Assembly (NCBI RefSeq): GCF_002234535.1 | Contig: NZ_CP022521.1 | Location: 868,001 to 932,000, forward strand | DNA: 64,000 nucleotides | Reading direction: 5' to 3' | Source of the DNA: Actinoalloteichus hoggarensis | GTDB lineage: Bacteria; Actinomycetota; Actinomycetes; Mycobacteriales; Pseudonocardiaceae | In this document: one piece after another, positions 33,239 to 41,977 of the stretch | How the letters are laid out: every line of letters starts with the position of its first letter | Position numbering within the stretch: position 1 is the first letter of the stretch | The notes under the pieces: model-generated | Database searches by the model: none | What the model was told of the DNA's origin: nothing | The model's input: only the letters and a program-made list of their open reading frames with translations | Translations under genes and position numbers: made by a program

Positions 33239-33912
33239 GCGATCACGGCGGGCTCCGCATCGCGCTCGCCGAGGACTCCGTGCTGTTACGGGACGGCCTC
33301 GTGCACCTGCTCGGCCGGTTCGGCCACCGGGTGACGGCCGCCGTCGGCACGGCGGACGAACTGCTCGCCGCCGTCGCCGACACCGTCCCCGACCTGGTGC
33401 TCACCGACGTCCGGATGCCGCCCGGCCACTCCGACGAGGGACTGCGGGCGGCCATCAGCCTGCGCGAGAACCGGCCGGAGCTGCCGATCATGGTGCTGAG
33501 CCAGTACATCGAACAGACCTACGCCGCCGAGCTGTTCGCCGACGGCGGGCCCGGTCTGGGCTATCTGCTCAAGGACCGCGTGGGCGACGTCCGGCAGTTC
33601 GTCGCCGCCGTGGTGCAGGTGGCCGCAGGCGGCACCGTGGTCGATCAGGAGGTCGTGCGGCAGCTGCTGGCGCGCAACCGGGACTCCTCGCCCATCACGC
33701 GGCTGTCCGCCAGGGAACACGAGGTGCTCGGCCTGATGGCGCAGGGCCACGCCAACGGCGTGATCGCCAGGACGTTGACCGTCAGCGAGGCGGCCGTGGC
33801 CAAGCACATCGGCAACATCCTCGCCAAGCTCGACCTGCCCCCGCAGGAACAGGGCCACCGCCGTGTGCTGGCGGTGCTCGCCTATCTCCGCGACCACGGC
33901 CTGAGCCACTGA
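33208..33912 (+). CDS. NarL/LuxR-type response regulator
   Basis: A 234-residue DNA-binding partner of the kinase upstream. The receiver domain (about 15-135) has the acidic pair (AEDS), the phosphorylated Asp in LVLTDVRMPP, Ser in LSQYIE in place of the usual Ser/Thr site, and Lys in YLLKDRV. The LuxR-type helix-turn-helix near the C-terminus is intact: LSAREHEVLGLMAQGHANGV, then SEAAVAKHIGNILAKLDL. The GTG start lies inside the end of the kinase gene, so translation is coupled. It probably activates the divergent ABC exporter and its own operon. Confidence 0.93.
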   Translation: MSVEPGVERLSDHGGLRIALAEDSVLLRDGLVHLLGRFGHRVTAAVGTADELLAAVADTVPDLVLTDVRMPPGHSDEGLRAAISLRENRPELPIMVLSQYIEQTYAAELFADGGPGLGYLLKDRVGDVRQFVAAVVQVAAGGTVVDQEVVRQLLARNRDSSPITRLSAREHEVLGLMAQGHANGVIARTLTVSEAAVAKHIGNILAKLDLPPQEQGHRRVLAVLAYLRDHGLSH

Positions 33913-34065
33913 CCCGCCACCCGCCACCCGGGCTCGCCACCCGCGCCCGCCGCGACGGGGACGGCCCGGCGGAGATGCGCCCGATGGCGAGGTCGGGCGG
34001 CTGGGTCGGGCGGCTGGGACCGGCGACGAGTTGCGCGCGGACCGCGAACGGGCTCCGATGAGGCT

Positions 34066-34365
34066 ATGGCTGAGCAGTTGAGTGACGACGAGATCGACAA
34101 GGCCCTCGCCCGGCTGGGCGACTGGCGGCGGGACGGCGACGCGCTGGTTCGACGTGTCGACCTGCCGTCCTTCCCCGAGGCCGTCGCGGTGGTGAACCGG
34201 GTGGCCGAGATCGCCGAGAGCGAGGACCACCATCCCGACATCGACATCCGCTTCTCGACGCTGGTCTTCCGGCTGAGCACGCATTCCGCGGGCGGGATCA
34301 CGCGCCTGGACGTCACCCTCGCGCAGGAGATCGACAACGTGGTGGACGTGGCGCGCGGTCAGTGA
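34066..34365 (+). CDS. Pterin-4a-carbinolamine dehydratase
   Basis: A 99-residue enzyme that dehydrates 4a-hydroxytetrahydrobiopterin during recycling of the pterin cofactor of aromatic amino acid hydroxylases; in bacteria lacking these it may serve other pterin reactions. The family signature is complete: SEDHHPDIDIRFSTLVFRLS, then TH and GGITRLDVTLA. The length is standard. It stands alone between the two-component system and the thiamine riboswitch, with no phenylalanine hydroxylase gene nearby, so its partner is not evident here. Confidence 0.93.
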   Translation: MAEQLSDDEIDKALARLGDWRRDGDALVRRVDLPSFPEAVAVVNRVAEIAESEDHHPDIDIRFSTLVFRLSTHSAGGITRLDVTLAQEIDNVVDVARGQ

Positions 34366-34517
34366 GCGGGCGGGCCGAAGGACGGGTCCTCGGGGCGGCC
34401 GTCGCGGGTCCGTCCGAAGCCGAGGCGCCCGGTCGGGCGGGCTTGACGATCGTCGTCGTGCGGCCGGGCTTCGGTGGCCTGCGTCGGAGCGCCCGCGGCG
34501 CCCGCGTAGCCTGGGCG

Positions 34518-34699
34518 ACGCCACGGGAGTCCGGTGCGCCGGGCTGAGAGGAGGGCGTGACTCGACGTCGTCACGGCTCGCACGGTCTGCGAGTCGACAC
34601 GAGGCCGGGTCACAGACGAAGCCCTCGACCGTCCAGGGGTGGTCGCGGTCGGCCGTGCCCGCCCCCGCACCTGATCCGGATCATGCCGGCGCAGGGAGG
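34518..34699 (+). promoter_or_regulatory. TPP riboswitch (THI element)
   Basis: The two conserved halves of the thiamine pyrophosphate aptamer are visible. The 5' half reads CCACGGGAGTCCGG...GGGCTGAGAGG (34521-34551) and the 3' half ACCTGATCCGGATCATGCCG followed by GCGCAGGGAG (34669-34697). Between them lies an extended P3 arm of over 100 bases, as is common in actinobacteria. It precedes three genes of a thiamine ABC importer, which fits the known role: binding of TPP turns off uptake when the cofactor is plentiful. A TAGCCT hexamer at 34507-34512 could be the promoter -10 element, giving a transcript that starts at the aptamer. Confidence 0.93.
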
Positions 34700-34702
34700 T
34701 GC

Positions 34703-34756
34703 CCTCATGACGGGTGGACGGTCGGCGCCCGCGAACCGTCATGAGGAGGACTCGTG
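34703..34756 (+). promoter_or_regulatory. Shine-Dalgarno-sequestering hairpin (riboswitch expression platform)
   Basis: CCTCATGACGG (34703-34713) pairs perfectly with CCGTCATGAGG (34736-34746). The second arm contains the first bases of the AGGAGG ribosome binding site (34744-34749) of the GTG start at 34754. When formed, this 11-bp stem would hide the binding site, so TPP control is probably at translation initiation. The first arm begins three bases after the aptamer. Confidence 0.75.
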
Positions 34757-35851
34757 CCAGGAAAGGCCCGTCGCGTCGCCACCGCGACCGCGACATCGGC
34801 GCTCGTCGTGTGTGCCGTCGCAAGCTGCTCCCTGGTCGGCGGCGGCCCCGACCGAGGACCCGACGACCCGACGAGTCGCCGCGTCGTCCTGGTCACCCAC
34901 GACTCCTTCGCCTACGACGAGGCGGTCGTCGCCGAGTTCGAGGAGTCCAGCGGCATCGAACTGGACGTCCGGCAGAGCGGAGACGCGGGCGAACTGACCA
35001 ACACCCTCGTGCTCAGCAGGGACAACCCGATCGGCGACGTCGTGTTCGGCGTCGACTCGACCTTCGCCTCCCGCGCGATCCGGGAGGGCGTCTTCGAGCC
35101 CTACCGAAGCCCGGCGGCGGCCGACGGGGCCGACCGCTACCGCATCGAGGGCGCCGACGACGAGACCGCCGACGCGCTCAGCGCCGTCGACGTCGGCGAC
35201 GTGTGCCTGAACATCGACGTCGACTGGTTCGCCGACCCCGCCAACGGCGGCATCGCGCCCCCGACGGGCTTCGACGACCTCGTCGATCCCGACTACCGTG
35301 ACCTCACGGTGGTGCCGGACCCGGCGACGTCCTCGCCCGGCCTGGCGTTCCAGCTGGCCACCATCGAGCACTACGGGGACGACGGCTGGGCCGACTACTG
35401 GGCCGGGCTGCGGGACAACGGCGTGAAGGTCACCGGCGGCTGGACCGAGGCCTACACCCAGGACTTCTCCGGATCGAGCGGTGCGGGACCGCGTCCGATC
35501 GTCGTGTCCTACGCCTCCTCGCCCGCCGCCGAGATCGGCGAGGACGGCGAGCCGCGCACCACCGCGCTGCTGGACACCTGCTACCGCCAGGTCGAGTACG
35601 CGGGGGTGCTGGCGGGCGCCGCCGAGCCGGACGGCGCCCGCGAGGTGATCGACTTCCTGTTGTCGGAGCCGTTCCAGTCGCAGGTCGCGGAGAACATGTA
35701 CGTCTACCCGGTGCGCGAGGACGTGGCGCTGCCCGAGTCGTGGGAGGCCGCCGCGCCGCTGCCCGAGGACTCGGCGGCCCTGCCCGCCGACGAGGTGGAC
35801 GCGAACCGCGAGGACTGGGTGGAGCAGTGGCGCACGATCGTGCTCGGCTGA
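34754..35851 (+). CDS. thiB: Thiamine ABC transporter substrate-binding lipoprotein
   Basis: A 365-residue extracellular binding protein of the TbpA/ThiB family that captures thiamine or its phosphates. It has a signal peptide ending in the lipobox VASC (Cys 25), so it is anchored to the membrane. Typical ThiB segments are VVLVTHDSFAYDEAVVAEFE near the mature start, PIGDVVFGVDSTFASRA, SSPGLAFQLATI and the W-x-E-A-Y motif in TGGWTEAYTQDFS. The GTG start follows AGGAGG and is controlled by the TPP riboswitch upstream. The permease and ATPase genes follow in the same direction, completing the importer. Confidence 0.93.
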   Translation: MPGKARRVATATATSALVVCAVASCSLVGGGPDRGPDDPTSRRVVLVTHDSFAYDEAVVAEFEESSGIELDVRQSGDAGELTNTLVLSRDNPIGDVVFGVDSTFASRAIREGVFEPYRSPAAADGADRYRIEGADDETADALSAVDVGDVCLNIDVDWFADPANGGIAPPTGFDDLVDPDYRDLTVVPDPATSSPGLAFQLATIEHYGDDGWADYWAGLRDNGVKVTGGWTEAYTQDFSGSSGAGPRPIVVSYASSPAAEIGEDGEPRTTALLDTCYRQVEYAGVLAGAAEPDGAREVIDFLLSEPFQSQVAENMYVYPVREDVALPESWEAAAPLPEDSAALPADEVDANREDWVEQWRTIVLG

Positions 35852-35909
35852 GCCCGTCGCACGGCGCGGCGCCGCAGCCGGCCGCCCCCGCGACGGCGCG
35901 GGGCCGGCC

Positions 35910-37589
35910 GTGAATCCGCCCACGAGTCTCGGCCCGGCGGCACGCAGACCGACGGCCGGGGCGCCGATCGGGCCGCCGCCGGGCTCGCGGGCGGGCCGGT
36001 CCCGGCGTCTCGGACTGCTCGCGGCCGCCGCCCTGCCGGTGGGCTTCCTGCTGTTCTTCTTCGCCTGGCCCGTGGTGGCGATCCTGCTCCGCGGCATCGG
36101 CGAGGGCGGCCTCGCCGAGACGCTGTTCGACGTCCGCACCTGGCGGATCGTCGGCTTCACCCTGGGGCAGGCCGCCGCCGCGACCGCGGTGGCGGTGCTG
36201 GCGGGACTGCCGTTGGCCTATCTGCTGTCCCGGCTGGACGTGCCGGGCCGCGGCCTGATCCGGGTGCTGGTCACGGTGCCGTTCGTGCTGCCGACCGTCG
36301 TCGTCGGCATCGCCTTTCGCGCGCTGCTCGGCGACGGCTCCCTGGTGGCGATCGTGCTCGCCAACGCCTTCTTCAACGTCGCCGTGGTGGTGCGGACCGT
36401 CGGCGGGCTCTGGGCACACCTCGATCGGCGGGCCGAGGACGCGGCACGGGCGCTCGGCGCGTCCCGGCTGCGGGCCTTCCTCTCGGTGACCCTGCCCGCG
36501 CTGCGGCCCGCGCTCGGCTCGGCGGCGGCCGTGGTGTTCCTGTTCTGCTCGACCAGTTTCGGCGTGGTGCTGGTCCTCGGCGGCGCCCGATTCCGCACCC
36601 TGGAGACGGAGATCTACCTCCGCACGGTGCAGCTGCTCGACCTGCCCGGCGCGGCGGCGTTGTCGCTGATCCAGCTCGCGGCCGTCGTGGCGGCCCTCGC
36701 CGCGGGCGCGGCGGCCCGACGTCGTCGGGAGACGGCCCTGCGGCTGCGCCCCGCCGACACCCTGCTGCACCCGCCCCGTGGCGGGGACTGGCTGGTCGTC
36801 GGCGCCGCCCTGTCGGTGCTGATCGGGCTGCTCGTCCCGGTGGTGACGCTGGTGATCCGCTCGCTGTCGACGTCGACGGGATTCGGGCTGGCGGGATACC
36901 GGGCGTTGGCGGGCGAACCCGCCGACGGGGTGCTCGCGGTCTCCGCGCTGGACGCGGCCGTGAACTCGCTGCGCGCTGCGACCGACGCCACGATGCTCGC
37001 GATGGTCTTCGGTGTGCTGGCCTCGGTCGTGCTGGCCAGGACCCGACGTCGCGGGCTCGCTCAACTCCTCGACGGGCTGCTGATGCTGCCGCTGGGCGTC
37101 TCGGCGGTGACCGTCGGATTCGGCTATCTGATCACGCTGGGCGCGCTGCCCGACGGGCTGCGCAGCTCGCCCGCCCTGGTGCCGTTCGTGCAGGCGCTGG
37201 TGATCACGCCGCTGGTGATCCGCATGCTGCTGCCGGTGCTGCGTGCGGTGGACGAGCGGCTGCGGCAGGCCGCCGCCTCGCTGGGTGCCTCGCCGTGGCG
37301 GGTGTGGCGCGAGGTGGATCTGCCGATGGCGGCCCGGTCGTTGATCGCCTCGGCGGCCTTCGGCTTCGTGGTGGCCCTGGGCGAGTTCGGCGCCACCAGC
37401 TTCCTGGTGCGCGCGGAGACGATGACGCTGCCGGTGGCGGTGGCGCGGCTCATCTCCCGGCCCGGCGAGCTGAACACGATGACCGCGTATGCGGCCTGCA
37501 CCCTGTTGATCCTGGTCACGGCCGCGGTGGTGGCGCTCGTGGAGCGGATTCGCCTCACCGGCGGCGCGAACGCCTTGGGAGAGTTCTGA
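35910..37589 (+). CDS. thiP: Thiamine ABC transporter permease
   Basis: A 559-residue membrane protein with two fused permease halves of about six helices each, like ThiP. Each half carries the EAA loop that contacts the ATPase: DAARALGASRLRAFLSVTLP and QAAASLGASPWRVWREVDLP. It starts with GTG 35910, 58 bases after thiB, and its stop overlaps the start of the ATPase gene (TGATG). The length and the duplicated arrangement match family members. Expression depends on the TPP riboswitch in front of thiB. Confidence 0.92.
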   Translation: MNPPTSLGPAARRPTAGAPIGPPPGSRAGRSRRLGLLAAAALPVGFLLFFFAWPVVAILLRGIGEGGLAETLFDVRTWRIVGFTLGQAAAATAVAVLAGLPLAYLLSRLDVPGRGLIRVLVTVPFVLPTVVVGIAFRALLGDGSLVAIVLANAFFNVAVVVRTVGGLWAHLDRRAEDAARALGASRLRAFLSVTLPALRPALGSAAAVVFLFCSTSFGVVLVLGGARFRTLETEIYLRTVQLLDLPGAAALSLIQLAAVVAALAAGAAARRRRETALRLRPADTLLHPPRGGDWLVVGAALSVLIGLLVPVVTLVIRSLSTSTGFGLAGYRALAGEPADGVLAVSALDAAVNSLRAATDATMLAMVFGVLASVVLARTRRRGLAQLLDGLLMLPLGVSAVTVGFGYLITLGALPDGLRSSPALVPFVQALVITPLVIRMLLPVLRAVDERLRQAAASLGASPWRVWREVDLPMAARSLIASAAFGFVVALGEFGATSFLVRAETMTLPVAVARLISRPGELNTMTAYAACTLLILVTAAVVALVERIRLTGGANALGEF

Positions 37590-38680
37590 TGTCCTTGGGA
37601 CTGCGCGGGCTGTCCGTGCGCTACGGCTCGACGGTCGCGGTGGCCGAGGCGGAGCTGACGATCGCCGACGGCGAGGTGGTGGCGCTGCTCGGACCGTCCG
37701 GCTGTGGGAAGTCGACGCTGCTGCGGGCGGTGGCGGGCCTGGAGCATCCCGCGGCGGGGACGGTGTGCTGGGACGATGACGACCTCGCGGCCGTGCCGGT
37801 GCACCGGCGCGGCTTCGGCCTGGTCTTCCAGGACGGACAGCTCTTCCCGCATCGCGACGTGGCGGGCAACGTCGCCTTCGGACTGCGGATGGCGGGGATC
37901 GACCGTGCGGCCGCGGCGGAGCGGGTGACGGAGCTGCTCGGAATGGTCGGCCTCGCCGGCTACGAGTCCCGGTCGGTGACCAGCCTGTCCGGCGGCGAAC
38001 AGCAGCGGGTCGCGTTGGCCAGGGCGTTGGCTCCCCGGCCCCGGCTCCTGCTGCTCGACGAACCGCTGTCCGCACTCGACCGGGTGCTGCGCGAACAGCT
38101 CGCGATCGACCTGGCGGCGCTGCTGCGCACCACCCGCACGACGACCCTGGTCGTCACCCACGACCACGACGAGGCCTTCACCCTGGCCGACCGGGTCGCG
38201 GTGATGACCCAGGGCAGGCTGCGCCAGATCGGCCCGCCCGACGAGGTGTGGCGCCTGCCCGCCTCGCCCGAGGTCGCCGCGTTCCTGGGCTGCACGACGC
38301 TGCTTCCCGCCGAGGTCGCCGGGGGCGTGGCCCGCTGCGTCCTCGGCTCGGTGCCGCTGCGGGCCGGAACGGCCGGGCCCGACGGCCGGGTGCTGCTCGG
38401 GCTGAGGTCGACGGCGCTGGCGGTGGACCCGGCGGGTGAGCTGACCGGCACGGTCGTGCAGCGCGTGCATCGACGTGACCACGTCCGACTGCTGGTGGAG
38501 GTGCCCGCGGCGGGCGGCGGTGGGGTGGCGGGGATCGGGGACGCTGCCGGAAGCGGCGGCGACGCCGGGGTGGGCGGCGGCGGCCGCGTCGAGGCGGTGG
38601 CCCAGGTCGCCGACGCCCCGGCGCCCGGCGACCCGGTTCGGCTGGCGTTGCGGGCCGACGGCGTCGCGGTGGTGGGGTAG
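37589..38680 (+). CDS. thiQ: Thiamine ABC transporter ATPase
   Basis: A 363-residue ATPase driving thiamine import. Motifs: Walker A GPSGCGKST, Q-loop LVFQDGQLFPHRDV, signature LSGGEQQRVALARAL, Walker B LLLLDEPLSALD and the H-loop VVTHDHDEA. The C-terminal 120 residues form an OB-like regulatory domain with a Gly-rich insertion (about residues 308-335, Gly/Ala/Asp only) that is not normal for the family and is probably a flexible expansion. Its ATG overlaps the thiP stop. It is the last gene of the operon; the convergent P450 gene ends 290 bases further on. Confidence 0.93.
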   Translation: MSLGLRGLSVRYGSTVAVAEAELTIADGEVVALLGPSGCGKSTLLRAVAGLEHPAAGTVCWDDDDLAAVPVHRRGFGLVFQDGQLFPHRDVAGNVAFGLRMAGIDRAAAAERVTELLGMVGLAGYESRSVTSLSGGEQQRVALARALAPRPRLLLLDEPLSALDRVLREQLAIDLAALLRTTRTTTLVVTHDHDEAFTLADRVAVMTQGRLRQIGPPDEVWRLPASPEVAAFLGCTTLLPAEVAGGVARCVLGSVPLRAGTAGPDGRVLLGLRSTALAVDPAGELTGTVVQRVHRRDHVRLLVEVPAAGGGGVAGIGDAAGSGGDAGVGGGGRVEAVAQVADAPAPGDPVRLALRADGVAVVG

Positions 38681-38970
38681 GAGTCGGCACGGCGTCGACC
38701 GGGGACCTCCACTCCGTGAGGTGGTGTTCGATCGTCCGCCGACACGACGGTCTCTCCACAAGGAGATCGGCCGGCGAGTCCATCGCCGGTGTGCGTCGAC
38801 GAAGGCCGCGTGTCGGGACGGCTCCCGGCGGACGAGTCCGTGCCGACGCGTGGAACACGAGCCCACGCCGATGCCGCCTCGGGCGGGCGAGAAGACGGCG
38901 GTCGCGCGGGCCGTGGGGGCGGGCGTCGCCGAGACGGCCCGCGCGACGACAGCCTGCTGCCCGCCGTCGC
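38681..38970. other. Convergent intergenic space
   Basis: No gene is visible between thiQ and the P450 gene, which converge here. GGCCGT (38917-38922) can pair with ACGGCC (about 38934-38939) to give a short hairpin that might help termination, but there is no T-run. Nothing else was recognised. Confidence 0.4.
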
Positions 38971-40197
38971 TCAGCCGGTCAGCGCCACGGGCAGAACGTC
39001 GAGCCGGGTCCCCTGGATCCCGCCCCGACCCGACTGCCGTAGGGCGGCAGCGGGGACGGTCAGCCGGGCGCGGGGGAAGTCCTCCCGGAGCACCGAGGCC
39101 ACCGCGCGCAGTTCGAGCAGCGCGAGCTGGGCTCCGATGCAGTAGTGCGCGCCCGCCCCGAAGGTGAGATCCGGGCCGGGAGATCGGCTCGGATCGGTGT
39201 TGATGCCCTGGATGTCGACGAGCACCGGCGCCCGCGCGGGCAGGCGCACGCCTGCGAGTTCGATCTCCGTCGTGGTGAACCGCCAGAGGGTGAACGGGGC
39301 GGGGGGATTCCGTCGGAGCGTCTCGCGGACCAGCGCGTCGACGGTGTCCGGCTCCGCGGCGGGACGCGAACCCGAGACGGAGCCGTCCGCCGACGTTGCG
39401 AAGTCGAGTCGGCTCTCTGTCGTGCTCCCGTCGAGCAGACGAGCGATCAGGAAGCCGATGGAGGCGTCGGTGGTGAGCTGACCGGCGAAGATCAATCCGA
39501 ACAGGTGGTAGTGCAGCTCCTCCGGTGTGGTGTCCGGCGGCATGCGGTCGCGGAGTTCGGCGGCCCCACCCGGACGGCCGCCCTCGTCGTCCCGGAGTCC
39601 GGCTGCGGCGAGCCCGGCGATCGCCGCGATCGCCTCGCGCTGTGCGGTCGGCTCGTCGTCGAGCATGCCGCGGCAGGCCTCGATGGCCTCGTCGAGGCGA
39701 TCGAGCGGAATGCCGAGAAGGTCGAGCAGCACGGTGAGGGGATACCGGATCGTGAAGTCGGCCATGAGGTCGGCCACGGTGCCCGACGCGGCGATCTCGC
39801 CGAGCAGCCTTCGGGCGATGTCATGAACCCGTGGGCAGAACTCGCGGATTCTGCGTGCACTGAACAGCGGTGCGTGGGCGCGGCGCAGGCGGGCGTGCGC
39901 CGCGCCGTCCAGGGTGGTGAGGGAAGGCTGCCGCGCCGCGGTCTGCTCGAGCCCGGCGATTCGGTGATCCCAGCTCGTGGGCGCCATCGCGGGGTCCTTG
40001 ACGATCCGGGGATGGGCGCAGACCTCACGGGCCAGCGCATCGTCGGTGACGATCCAGGCCGGTCCGCCCGCAGGCGCCGTCACCTGGACGATCGGGCCTG
40101 CCGACCGCAGTGCGCAACGCACGGGGTCGGCCGCGTCGATGCCCCGGTTGATCGGGGCGAACGGTGCGTGGCCGTCGCGGGGCGGGGTGGTGGTCAT
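38971..40197 (-). CDS. Cytochrome P450
   Basis: A 408-residue soluble bacterial P450 monooxygenase. The haem-binding loop is FGAGAHYCIGAQLALLEL with the Cys ligand; the K-helix ExxR is ETLRR; and the I-helix reads FAGQLTTDAS, with Gln-Leu where most P450s have an acidic residue before Thr. The N-terminal half shows ARLRRAHAPLFSARRI, the W/H-x-x-x-R C-helix region. ATG 40197 is preceded by GGAGAG. It is downstream of an efflux pump gene, 56 bases apart and in the same direction, with a divergent MarR regulator. No ferredoxin or reductase gene is adjacent. A role in modifying or degrading a compound that the pump exports is inferred; it resembles tailoring P450s of natural-product pathways, but no biosynthetic genes are next to it. 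Confidence 0.92.
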   Translation of the reverse strand: MTTTPPRDGHAPFAPINRGIDAADPVRCALRSAGPIVQVTAPAGGPAWIVTDDALAREVCAHPRIVKDPAMAPTSWDHRIAGLEQTAARQPSLTTLDGAAHARLRRAHAPLFSARRIREFCPRVHDIARRLLGEIAASGTVADLMADFTIRYPLTVLLDLLGIPLDRLDEAIEACRGMLDDEPTAQREAIAAIAGLAAAGLRDDEGGRPGGAAELRDRMPPDTTPEELHYHLFGLIFAGQLTTDASIGFLIARLLDGSTTESRLDFATSADGSVSGSRPAAEPDTVDALVRETLRRNPPAPFTLWRFTTTEIELAGVRLPARAPVLVDIQGINTDPSRSPGPDLTFGAGAHYCIGAQLALLELRAVASVLREDFPRARLTVPAAALRQSGRGGIQGTRLDVLPVALTG

Positions 40198-40253
40198 GGT
40201 GACTCTCCATCGGTCGACGTGGCGGGTGGTCGGGTCGAGCGGGCGACGTCGGG

Positions 40254-41864
40254 TCAGGGCCGTACCGGGTCGCCGGGTGCGGACGTCCCCGTCGGCGACG
40301 GCGACGGCGCTCGCGGGATGAGCGCGGTGGCCGCCAGCCCCAGCACCAGCAGGCCTGCGGCAAGGTGACTCACGAGGGAGACACCGTGGGCCATCGCCGC
40401 GTCGGCGGCCTCGGCGACCGCGACGGTGTGCGGGTCGGCGGCCAGCCGGGTGATCGCCGCTCCCGCGCTGTCGGTGACCTGCGCGGCGAACCGGAGCGAC
40501 TCCTCGGGAGGAGTCCCGGCGGCGGTCAGCCGGTGGTGCAGATCGTGGCTGAGGGTGCTGAAGAAGGCGGTGGTGAGCGCCGCGATGCCCAAGGCGGAGC
40601 CGAGTTCGCGTGCCGCGCTCGATACGGCGGAGCCTTGATTAGCACGGTCGGCGGGCACGTCGGCGAGCATGACGTTGGTGACCTGAGCCGAGGCGAGACC
40701 GACGCCGACGCCGTAGACGAAGAGCGTCGCCGCGATCGCCCACGCCGTGCTGTCGGCGGAGGCCGTCCATCCCAGCGCGGCCAGCCCCGCGATCTCGGTC
40801 AGCAGCCCGACGCGGACCATCCGCAGTGGCGGAACGGAGGCCGTCGCGAAGACGATTCCGCTGGCCAGAAGACTGCCCAGCGCCAGCGGCAGGAGGACTA
40901 GGCCCGTCTGGAGGGCGCTGTAGCCGAGGGTGAACTGAAGCCACAGCGGCAGGACCGCGACTATCCCGAACTCGCCCATGCTGATGATCAGGGCGGCGAT
41001 GCCGCCGTTGCGGAACGATCCGATGGAGAAGAGCCGTGCGTCCATCAGGGGCTGCTCGCCCGCCTGGTCCAAGGCGAGTTGACGTCGGACGAAGAGGGTC
41101 AGGATCGCCGCCGACGCGAGCAGTGCCACCAGCACGGGAGACGGGCCGCGATCCCAGGTCAGCCCGGCGATCCGAAGCGGCTCGACGGTGACGATCCAGC
41201 CGTACACCCGACCTTCGACCAAGGCGAACGCCAGCAGACCCAATCCGATGACCGATGCCACCGCGCCGAGCGTGTCGACACGCCCCGCACGCCGAGGCGA
41301 CGGCGGCAGGAACATCCGGACGCCGAGCACGATGATCACTCCGAGCGGGATGTTGACGCCGAACGCCCACCGCCAGGAGATCTCCGCGAGGGCGCCGCCC
41401 AGCAGCGGGCCGAGCGCGGCGGCAGCGCCGATCGTCGAACCCCACACCGCGAAGGCCCGGCCGCGATCCCGGCCGGTGAAGGCGGCGTTCACCAGAGCCA
41501 GCGACGTCGGCAGGATCGACGCGGCCCCCACACCTTGCAGCATTCGCGCCGTCAGCAGGACGTCGCCGTCGGGGGCGAGCGCGGCGAGCACGCTCGTCAC
41601 GCCGAACGCCACGACTCCGATCTGAAACACCCGCCGGGCCCCCACGAGGTCGGAGATCCGACCGACCAGCAGTAACAGTGCGGCGAAGACGATGACGTAG
41701 GACTCGTGGAGCCACTGGACCGCACCGGACTCGATCCCGAGGTCGCCGATGATCGACGGAACGATCACGGTGACGATCGTGGTGTCGGCCACGATCATCG
41801 CGACTCCGAGGGTGACCGCGATCAAGCCGAGCCAACGATGGGCAGGCGGGCGCTGGACGGGCAT
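40254..41864 (-). CDS. MFS multidrug efflux transporter, DHA2 family (14 helices)
   Basis: A 536-residue drug/proton antiporter of the EmrB/QacA type. Motif A (GRISDLVGARRVFQIG) lies between helices 2 and 3, the Asp of motif D1 in helix 1 (VADTTIVTVIVPSI) is present, and motif C is ALGPLLGGALAE in helix 5. About 14 hydrophobic segments can be counted. It is transcribed with the P450 gene downstream and is divergent from a MarR regulator, with the MarR operator directly before its start. The substrate is unknown. Confidence 0.93.
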   Translation of the reverse strand: MPVQRPPAHRWLGLIAVTLGVAMIVADTTIVTVIVPSIIGDLGIESGAVQWLHESYVIVFAALLLLVGRISDLVGARRVFQIGVVAFGVTSVLAALAPDGDVLLTARMLQGVGAASILPTSLALVNAAFTGRDRGRAFAVWGSTIGAAAALGPLLGGALAEISWRWAFGVNIPLGVIIVLGVRMFLPPSPRRAGRVDTLGAVASVIGLGLLAFALVEGRVYGWIVTVEPLRIAGLTWDRGPSPVLVALLASAAILTLFVRRQLALDQAGEQPLMDARLFSIGSFRNGGIAALIISMGEFGIVAVLPLWLQFTLGYSALQTGLVLLPLALGSLLASGIVFATASVPPLRMVRVGLLTEIAGLAALGWTASADSTAWAIAATLFVYGVGVGLASAQVTNVMLADVPADRANQGSAVSSAARELGSALGIAALTTAFFSTLSHDLHHRLTAAGTPPEESLRFAAQVTDSAGAAITRLAADPHTVAVAEAADAAMAHGVSLVSHLAAGLLVLGLAATALIPRAPSPSPTGTSAPGDPVRP

Positions 41865-41881
41865 CGTTCTCCTTCATGAGA

Positions 41882-41906
41882 AAGTAACTTCATCATGAAG
41901 GTAATT
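41882..41906. promoter_or_regulatory. MarR operator
   Basis: CTTCAT (41888-41893) and ATGAAG (41895-41900) form a perfect inverted repeat around one base; flanking TAA/TTA bases extend it partly. It sits 23 bases before the efflux pump start in an AT-rich patch of the divergent promoter region. A further TTCATGA occurs at about 41874. Both fit binding by the adjacent MarR protein. Confidence 0.7.
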
Positions 41907-41977
41907 GCGGGGGCGGTAGGTTGTCAACGAGCGCGGTCGGGTGCGGACGACGGCGAAACCGGGAGGCTGAACGGCGC

